Source of the DNA: Collinsella sp.
Lineage (GTDB): Bacteria; Actinomycetota; Coriobacteriia; Coriobacteriales; Coriobacteriaceae
Direction: 5' to 3'
NCBI GenBank assembly: GCA_019414325.1
Contig: DXMG01000019.1
Span: forward strand, 1 to 38,619
DNA: 38,619 nucleotides
Shown here one piece after another: positions 33,831 to 38,619 of the stretch. The stretch's first letter is position 1; each line of letters opens with the position of its first letter. The notes beneath the pieces are model-generated. The model did not search any database and was not told the origin of the DNA. It was given only the letters and a program-made list of their open reading frames with translations. A program made the translations under genes and the position numbers.

Positions 33831-34907
33831 ATGTCCGACACTATGCAGCCTATCGATGAAATTTTGGACGACGAGGTCCTGGATGCGGCGGATGCCGAAG
33901 CGGCCGAAGCATACGAGGAAGTCGAGGAATTCGATCCGTTTGAGGGCATGAGCGACGAGGAGCTCGACGCCCTGTGCGACGAGGACGATAGCCTCGCGGG
34001 CTTTGGCGACGTTGAACCCGGTTTTCGCAGCGGCTTCGTAGCCCTGGTCGGACGCCCCAACGCCGGCAAGTCCACGCTGCTCAACGCCTGCTATGGCAAA
34101 AAGGTCGCCATCACCTCGCCGGTGGCACAGACGACCCGCCGTCGCATGCGCGCCGTCGTCAACCGTCCCGGCTACCAGCTGGTCTTTGTCGATACCCCGG
34201 GTATTCATAAGCCCAAGGACGGCCTGGGGTCCGAGCTCAACAAGAGCGCACTGTTCGAGTTGAACGATGTCGACGTCGTCGCGTTTTTGATTGATGCCAC
34301 CAAGCCCATCGGCAGGGGAGACGCCTGGGTTGCCGAGCGTGTCAGATGCGCTCGTTGCAAGAAGGTCCTGGTGCTCACCAAGGCCGATGAGGCCGACCCC
34401 GCACAGGTCATGGAGCAGCTTAAGGCTGCCCACGAGCTTATGGAATATGACGACGAGATTGTGACGTCGTCGGTTAAGAACTTCAACGTCGATGCCTTTA
34501 TAGAGACCGTTGCGCACTTTTTGCCTGAGGGTCCGCGTTGGTTCCCCGAGGACATGGGTACTGACGCTTCCGATGAGACGCTCGTTGCCGAGTTTGTGCG
34601 CGAGAAGGTCTTGCGCCGCACCCGTGATGAGATTCCGCACTCCGTTGGCGTGATCTGCGATGCGCTCGAGCAGACCAAGAAGGTGCTGCGCGTGCACGCC
34701 ACCATTTACGTCGAGCGCGAGGGCCAAAAGGGCATCATCATCGGCAAGGGCGGCGAGATGATCAAGCATATCGGTATCGACGCCCGACGCGATCTTGAAC
34801 GCATTTTTGGCACGCAGGTCTTTTTGGAGCTGGACGTGAAGGTCAAGGCCGGCTGGCGTGACGACGAGGCCCAGATTCGCCGCTTTGGCTACAACGCCGA
34901 GGACTAA
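33831..34907 (+). CDS. era: GTPase Era with an acidic N-terminal extension
   Basis: 358 residues, about 55-60 longer than typical Era (~300). ATG at 33831 has AAAGGGA upstream, and no later start would suit the G domain better. Residues 1-65 contain 26 Asp/Glu and no Lys or Arg. The GTPase domain follows with G1 GRPNAGKST (74-82), the TTRRR switch, G3 DTPG (121-124), and G4 TKAD (183-186) in place of the usual NKxD. The C-terminal KH domain has KGIIIGKGGEMIKHIG. Era binds the 3' end of 16S rRNA during 30S assembly, in functional partnership with YbeY. The extension is not a signal peptide and its role is unknown. Confidence 0.95.
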   Translation: MSDTMQPIDEILDDEVLDAADAEAAEAYEEVEEFDPFEGMSDEELDALCDEDDSLAGFGDVEPGFRSGFVALVGRPNAGKSTLLNACYGKKVAITSPVAQTTRRRMRAVVNRPGYQLVFVDTPGIHKPKDGLGSELNKSALFELNDVDVVAFLIDATKPIGRGDAWVAERVRCARCKKVLVLTKADEADPAQVMEQLKAAHELMEYDDEIVTSSVKNFNVDAFIETVAHFLPEGPRWFPEDMGTDASDETLVAEFVREKVLRRTRDEIPHSVGVICDALEQTKKVLRVHATIYVEREGQKGIIIGKGGEMIKHIGIDARRDLERIFGTQVFLELDVKVKAGWRDDEAQIRRFGYNAED

Positions 34908-34922
34908 GGACGCGCGGCGCGC

Positions 34923-35672
34923 ATGGCAGGCTCCCGGACATATCGCACCAAGGTGCTCGTCCTCGACAAGACGAAGCTCAAAGAGACCGACCTGATCTTG
35001 ACGATGCTTGACGAGCGGGGGCGGCAGGTTCGTGCCGTGGCAAAGGGCGCCCGCAAACCCGGCGGACGCCTGGCTGCGCGCTGCGAGCTGTTCTGTACGG
35101 TCGATATGCTGCTCGCACATGGACGGTCACTCGACGTGGTTTCCCAGGCCGAGCTTATGGAGGCGCCGCTCGGCGCTGCGCCCGATTACGAGACGACCTG
35201 CGCCGCAAGCGCGATCGCCGAGGTTGCGCGCGTGTGCTCGTTCGAGGACGCCGAGGACCCGTTTACCTTTGCCATCACGCAGCGAGCGCTTGCCCTGGTG
35301 GGCAGCGGGCTTGACACGGCGCATATGGACCTACTTGTGGCGGCATATGTCTTTAAGCTGCTGTCGCACGTTGGCTATCGACCCGATTTTTCGGCCTGCG
35401 TGCTGTGCGGAGACCCCATGCTGTCGTATTTTTCACCCCAGGCGGGCGGTCTCATGTGCGGGTCGTGCGCGTCGAGCGTTCCAGGTGCCGAACTGGTGTC
35501 GACCGGTGAGACAGCATGGCTGCGCGCCCTCATGTCCATGACCTTCGATGCGCTCATGGCCGAGCGAATCGACCCGCATACGGCGGCATTCCTGCTCGGG
35601 CTTTCGCATGTGTGGGCTGCGACGCACACCAATCAACGCCTCCGTGCGATGGAATTCATGTTGGGTCGGTGA
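34923..35672 (+). CDS. recO: DNA repair protein RecO
   Basis: 249 residues from ATG at 34923; AAGGA at 34906-34910 is a somewhat distant ribosome site. The N-terminal OB-fold starts YRTKVLVLDKTKLKETDLIL with RAVAKGARKPGGRLAARCELF; a helical middle follows; a zinc-binding region carries CVLC and, about 30 residues later, CGSC. RecO loads RecA onto SSB-coated DNA with RecR. The era-recO order is well conserved. No terminator is visible after it; a promoter for rpsO lies 25 bases downstream. Confidence 0.94.
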   Translation: MAGSRTYRTKVLVLDKTKLKETDLILTMLDERGRQVRAVAKGARKPGGRLAARCELFCTVDMLLAHGRSLDVVSQAELMEAPLGAAPDYETTCAASAIAEVARVCSFEDAEDPFTFAITQRALALVGSGLDTAHMDLLVAAYVFKLLSHVGYRPDFSACVLCGDPMLSYFSPQAGGLMCGSCASSVPGAELVSTGETAWLRALMSMTFDALMAERIDPHTAAFLLGLSHVWAATHTNQRLRAMEFMLGR

Positions 35673-35696
35673 TGATGCGCAGGCGCGGGCTGCTTG

Positions 35697-35705
35697 TGGT
35701 ATCAT
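35697..35705 (+). promoter_or_regulatory. Candidate extended -10 promoter of rpsO
   Basis: TGGTATCAT, followed by GCC. It belongs to the same TGnTATCAT type as the adhE promoter. Start near 35712 leaves a ~100-nt leader. Confidence 0.5.
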
Positions 35706-35711
35706 GCCGAC

Positions 35712-35810
35712 CTGTTGGTACCTCGACCTTGGTTGCTCGCTCCACCGGCGGCTTCCCAGTCCGAGGCGAATCGAGTCGCCCGCGGGCGACGTAAAACGAA
35801 AGGTGAAACA
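35712..35810 (+). promoter_or_regulatory. Structured rpsO leader
   Basis: A 16-base perfect palindrome at 35775-35790 (GTCGCCC and GGGCGAC) lies 20 bases before the start codon, and CCTCG at 35721-35725 can pair with CGAGG at 35762-35766. S15 represses its own translation through varied leader folds in many bacteria; a new fold is possible here. Confidence 0.4.
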
Positions 35811-36089
35811 ATGACTGTTTCCAAAGAGCGCAAGGCGGAGCTGACTGCCCAGTTCGGTAACACCCCGGTCGACACCGGCAACCCCAAGGTTCAGGTCGCC
35901 ATCCTGTCCGAGCGCATCAAGGAGCTGACCGAGCACATGAAGTCCCACCAGAAGGACTTCCACACCCGTCGTGGCCTGCTCATGCTCGTCGGCCGTCGTC
36001 GTCGTCTTCTCTCCTACATCAAGAAGAACGACATCGTCGAGTACCGTGAGCTCATCAAGGCTCTGGGCATCCGCGACAACATCCAGTAG
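35811..36089 (+). CDS. rpsO: 30S ribosomal protein S15
   Basis: 92 residues from ATG at 35811 with AAAGGTGA upstream; the longer frame from 35694 crosses the promoter region and is rejected. S15 features are clear: TGNPKVQVAILSERIKELTEH, the KSHQKDFHTRRGLLMLVGRR loop region that contacts 16S rRNA, and RRLLSYIKKND. Slightly longer than the usual 89 residues. It lies upstream of pnp, the classic rpsO-pnp pair, but a terminator separates the two. Confidence 0.97.
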   Translation: MTVSKERKAELTAQFGNTPVDTGNPKVQVAILSERIKELTEHMKSHQKDFHTRRGLLMLVGRRRRLLSYIKKNDIVEYRELIKALGIRDNIQ

Positions 36090-36104
36090 GATTTGTACAT
36101 GCTA

Positions 36105-36135
36105 AGAGCGTCCTGCGCAGCGGGGCGCTCTTTTT
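36105..36135 (+). terminator. Rho-independent terminator of rpsO
   Basis: AGAGCG at 36105-36110 pairs with CGCTCT at 36126-36131, extended inward by four pairs including two G-U, then TTTTT to 36135. Partial read-through into pnp is usual for this pair. Confidence 0.85.
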
Positions 36136-36154
36136 GTGTAAGGGCGCGAACAAT

Positions 36155-36238
36155 CACGCTCTGAAGCGTGGCGGGGGCAGGGGGCCCGCGTCACATGAGA
36201 AGCCCGCAGGCAAGGGGTCTGCGGGGTAAAGGAGAACA
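36155..36238 (+). promoter_or_regulatory. pnp leader hairpins
   Basis: Two stems lie before pnp: CACGCT/AGCGTG at 36155-36170 around CTGA, and CCCGCAG/CTGCGGG at 36203-36209/36219-36225. pnp mRNA is autoregulated through leader hairpins in enterobacteria; whether that applies here is inference. No clear -10 was found. Confidence 0.4.
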
Positions 36239-38485
36239 ATGACACTCGTATCCAAGACCTTTGAGCTGTACGGCAAGACCTACACCTTTGAGTCGGGCGA
36301 GCTTGCCAAGCAGGCCACCGGCGCCTGCCTGGTCAAGCAGGGTGACACCACGATGCTCGACACCGTGGTCGTCTCCAAGGAGCGTAAGAACTACGACTTC
36401 TTCCCGCTGACCGTCGACTTCAACGAGAAGATGTACGCCGCCGGCCGCATCCCGGGTGGCTACCTCAAGCGTGAGGGCCGTCCCAGTGAGAAGGCTACGC
36501 TCACCGCGCGCATGATCGACCGTCCGATTCGCCCGAGCTTCCCGGATGGCTTCCGCAACGAGGTGCACATCGTCGCCACCTCGCTCGTCGCCGACCAGGT
36601 CAACCCCTTCGACGTCATCAACGTCATGGGTGCTTCTCTGGCCATGACGCTCGGCGGCGTGCCCTTCGAGGGTCCGCTTGCCTGCGTGCGCATCGGCCGT
36701 AACGTGGAGACCGGCGAGTTTATCGTCAACCCCACCTACGAGGAGCGCGAGAACTCCGATCTGGACCTGGAGCTGGGCGGCTCTGCCGACTTCATCTCGA
36801 TGGTCGAGGCCGGCGCCGAGGAGATCTCCGAGGACGACATGCTCGCCGCCATGAAGTTTGGCCAGGAGGCCCTTGCTGCTTTCTGCCAGGCTCAGGACGA
36901 GTTCGTTGCCGAGTGGGAGCAGGTCAACGGCCCCATCGTCAAGAAGGAGTACCCGCTCGACCAGCCCGTCGAGGAGGTCCAGGAGCGCATCTTCGCCCAC
37001 TACGACGAGATGGCAGCCGCCCTTCGCGACGCCGACAAGCTTTCCCGCATCGGTAAGGTCGAGGCTCTGAAGGAGTCCATCCGTGCCGAGTTTACCGAGC
37101 AGGAGCAGGCCGCTTGGGAGCGCGAGATCCCCGTGGCGCTCAAGAAGCTCGAGAAGAAGGCCATGCGCACCATGGTCGTCGAGACCGGTGAGCGCGTCGA
37201 CGGCCGTGCCGCCGACGAGATCCGTCCCATCATGGTGAAGGACAACTACCTGCCGCTCGTTCACGGCTCCGGCCTGTTCCAGCGTGGCCAGACCCAGGTG
37301 CTCTCCGTCCTGTCGCTCGGCATGCTCAACGAGGGCCAGCGTCTGGATACCATCGAGCCCACCGAGGGCAAGCGCTACATGCACCACTACAACTTCCCGC
37401 CTTTCTGCACCGGCGAGACCGGCCGCATGGGCAGCCCCAAGCGCCGCGAGATCGGCCATGGCAATCTGGCCGAGCGCGCTCTGCTTCCGGTGCTTCCCGA
37501 CGAGAACGAGTTCCCCTACGCCATCCGCGTCGTCTCCGAGGTCATGGAGTCCAACGGCTCCTCTTCGATGGCTTCGACCTGCGGCTCCACGCTCGCCCTT
37601 ATGGACGGCGGCGTGCCCATTAAGCGCCCGGTCTCCGGTATCGCCATGGGCCTGATCCAGGAGGAGGGCAAGACCGTGGTCCTGTCCGACATCCAGGGTC
37701 TCGAGGACTTCCTGGGCGACATGGACTTTAAGGTCACCGGCACCACCGAGGGCATCACCGCCCTGCAGATGGACAACAAGGCCACCGGCCTCACCTTCGA
37801 CATCCTGGCCCGCGCTCTGCAGCAGGCCAAGGAGGGTCGCGCCTTCATCCTGCAGAAGATGCTCGATGTGATCCCCGAGCCGCGCCACACCACGCGCAGC
37901 ACCGCTCCGCGCATCGTCTCCATCCAGGTTCCGACCGACAAGATCCGCGACGTCATCGGTTCCGGCGGTAAGGTCATCCGCGGTATCCAGGATGAGACCG
38001 GCGCTTCGGTCGACATCCAGGAGGACGGCACCGTCTTTGTCGGCGGCACCGGCGAGTCCGTGGACCAGGCTGTCGAGCGCATCAAGCTCATCATCAAGGT
38101 TCCCGAGCCGGGCGAGGAGTACACCGGTCGCGTGGTCTCCATCCAGCCCTTCGGCGCCTTCGTCAACCTGCTGCCCGGTAAGGACGGCCTGCTGCACATC
38201 TCTCGCGTCGCCAAGGGCCGCGTGGAGAAGGTCGAGGACGTCCTCAACGTGGGCGACGAGGTCAAGGTCGTCGTCATCGAGGTTGACGATCGCGGCAAGA
38301 TCTCGCTCGATCGTCTTGACAAGCCCGAGGCCCCGGCTCGCGCCGAGGGTGCTTCCGAGGGCGACGGCGAGCACTTCCAGCGCCGTGAGCGTCCGCGTCG
38401 CGAGCGCTCCGAGCGCAGCGACCGTCCGCGCCGTCCCGGCGACAACGGAGGCCGCAAGCCCCGCCGTCACCACGACGCCGAGTAA
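36239..38485 (+). CDS. pnp: Polyribonucleotide nucleotidyltransferase (PNPase)
   Basis: 748 residues from ATG at 36239 with AAAGGAG upstream. Order: first RNase PH domain (GELAKQATGACLVKQGDTTM and, later, GRIPGGYLKREGRPSEKATL), an all-helical linker, second RNase PH domain (VETGERVDGRAADEIRPI to about 545, with the catalytic-site DIQGLEDFLGDMDFKV), KH (about 565-620, IRDVIGSGGKVIRGIQ) and S1 (about 623-690). The last ~45 residues are a disordered Arg/Asp-rich tail (ERPRRERSERSDRPRRPG). It degrades RNA 3' to 5' by phosphorolysis. Tails of this charge pattern are common in actinobacterial PNPase. A terminator follows. Confidence 0.97.
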   Translation: MTLVSKTFELYGKTYTFESGELAKQATGACLVKQGDTTMLDTVVVSKERKNYDFFPLTVDFNEKMYAAGRIPGGYLKREGRPSEKATLTARMIDRPIRPSFPDGFRNEVHIVATSLVADQVNPFDVINVMGASLAMTLGGVPFEGPLACVRIGRNVETGEFIVNPTYEERENSDLDLELGGSADFISMVEAGAEEISEDDMLAAMKFGQEALAAFCQAQDEFVAEWEQVNGPIVKKEYPLDQPVEEVQERIFAHYDEMAAALRDADKLSRIGKVEALKESIRAEFTEQEQAAWEREIPVALKKLEKKAMRTMVVETGERVDGRAADEIRPIMVKDNYLPLVHGSGLFQRGQTQVLSVLSLGMLNEGQRLDTIEPTEGKRYMHHYNFPPFCTGETGRMGSPKRREIGHGNLAERALLPVLPDENEFPYAIRVVSEVMESNGSSSMASTCGSTLALMDGGVPIKRPVSGIAMGLIQEEGKTVVLSDIQGLEDFLGDMDFKVTGTTEGITALQMDNKATGLTFDILARALQQAKEGRAFILQKMLDVIPEPRHTTRSTAPRIVSIQVPTDKIRDVIGSGGKVIRGIQDETGASVDIQEDGTVFVGGTGESVDQAVERIKLIIKVPEPGEEYTGRVVSIQPFGAFVNLLPGKDGLLHISRVAKGRVEKVEDVLNVGDEVKVVVIEVDDRGKISLDRLDKPEAPARAEGASEGDGEHFQRRERPRRERSERSDRPRRPGDNGGRKPRRHHDAE

Positions 38486-38508
38486 CAGCTAAACATAAGC
38501 AGCTCAAC

Positions 38509-38538
38509 AAGGGCGACCCCGTACGGGGTCGCCCTTTT
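38509..38538 (+). terminator. Rho-independent terminator of pnp
   Basis: A perfect 12-bp stem (38509-38520 with 38525-38536) around GTAC runs into TTTT at 38535-38538, 24 bases after the stop. Confidence 0.9.
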
Positions 38539-38561
38539 GCTTGCGCCCGGGAGGGCCGCAT

Positions 38562-38609
38562 ATGAAGTTTCCTGCTCTACAGTCCTGCGCAAGACGGAAA
38601 GCACATTAA
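38562..38609 (+). CDS. Possible 15-codon leader peptide
   Basis: ATG at 38562 follows a strong GGGAGGG (38549-38555) by six bases and opens a 15-residue frame, MKFPALQSCARRKAH, ending TAA at 38607-38609 inside the loop of a hairpin. It could be a leader peptide of a gene beyond the window, or a chance frame. Confidence 0.25.
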   Translation: MKFPALQSCARRKAH

Positions 38610-38618
38610 GTGCTTTCC
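38596..38618 (+). terminator. Hairpin at the window end
   Basis: GGAAAGCAC at 38596-38604 pairs perfectly with GTGCTTTCC at 38610-38618 around ATTAA. What follows is outside the window, so terminator, attenuator and operator are all possible. Confidence 0.4.
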
Positions 38619-38619
38619 T

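Noticed and set aside
36191..38473. 760-codon open frame opposite pnp
   Set aside because: Repetitive Leu/Asp/Gly/Val composition typical of an antisense frame of a GC-rich gene.

Overview
This GC-rich window looks like chromosomal DNA of an anaerobic actinobacterium of the class Coriobacteriia, most like Collinsella. The supporting signs are the actinobacterial integration host factor next to gmk and rpoZ, a GC-biased third codon position, GTG and TTG starts, an NAD-type dihydroorotate dehydrogenase (PyrD with its PyrK partner), a long fermentative AdhE, and the non-mevalonate isoprenoid genes. The genus is inference; no rRNA or other phylogenetic marker is present. Almost everything runs left to right; only a block at about 6.8-11.0 kb is on the minus strand. 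No tRNA, rRNA, CRISPR array, prophage or intact insertion sequence was seen.

Layout. (1) 1-6690: the end of uppS, then cdsA, dxr, rseP, ispG and proS, a tight envelope/isoprenoid operon closed by a strong terminator. (2) 6710-10980, minus strand: an APH/choline-kinase-like phosphotransferase downstream of adhE, then rpmB (L28). Between adhE and rpmB lies a 245-bp decayed Y1 (REP-associated, IS200-like) transposase relic bounded by 17-bp perfect inverted repeats. (3) 11.27-16.76 kb: pyrR-pyrB-pyrC-pyrK-pyrD-pyrF behind a structured leader, with a terminator-like hairpin between pyrC and pyrK; carAB and pyrE are not here. (4) 16.9-19.45 kb: mihF-gmk-rpoZ-thiI. (5) 19.6-24.1 kb: comEA-comEC-holA-rpsT. 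(6) 24.15-35.7 kb: lepA-dusB-hemW, then two consecutive J-domain genes (the first with a membrane C-terminus), mtaB, phoH, ybeY, dgkA, era and recO. This resembles the conserved Gram-positive lepA-to-recO neighbourhood but without hrcA, grpE and dnaK. (7) 35.7-38.5 kb: rpsO and pnp, each with a terminator.

How the genes work together. The first block makes the undecaprenyl carrier and phospholipid precursors from the MEP pathway (Dxr, IspG) through UppS and CdsA; DgkA far downstream can recycle the lipid carrier. The pyr block makes UMP, under likely PyrR control. The 24-38 kb block concerns translation, ribosome and RNA quality: LepA, S20, S15, YbeY, Era, PNPase, DusB and MtaB.

Most of the window is core housekeeping. 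The observations most worth a second look are a winged-helix-like insert in the RseP protease, a DnaJ-like protein whose second C-terminal domain is replaced by membrane helices, an all-acidic 65-residue N-terminus on Era, a probably leaderless lepA transcript sharing an 11-nt promoter box with the membrane DnaJ gene, and several structured leaders.
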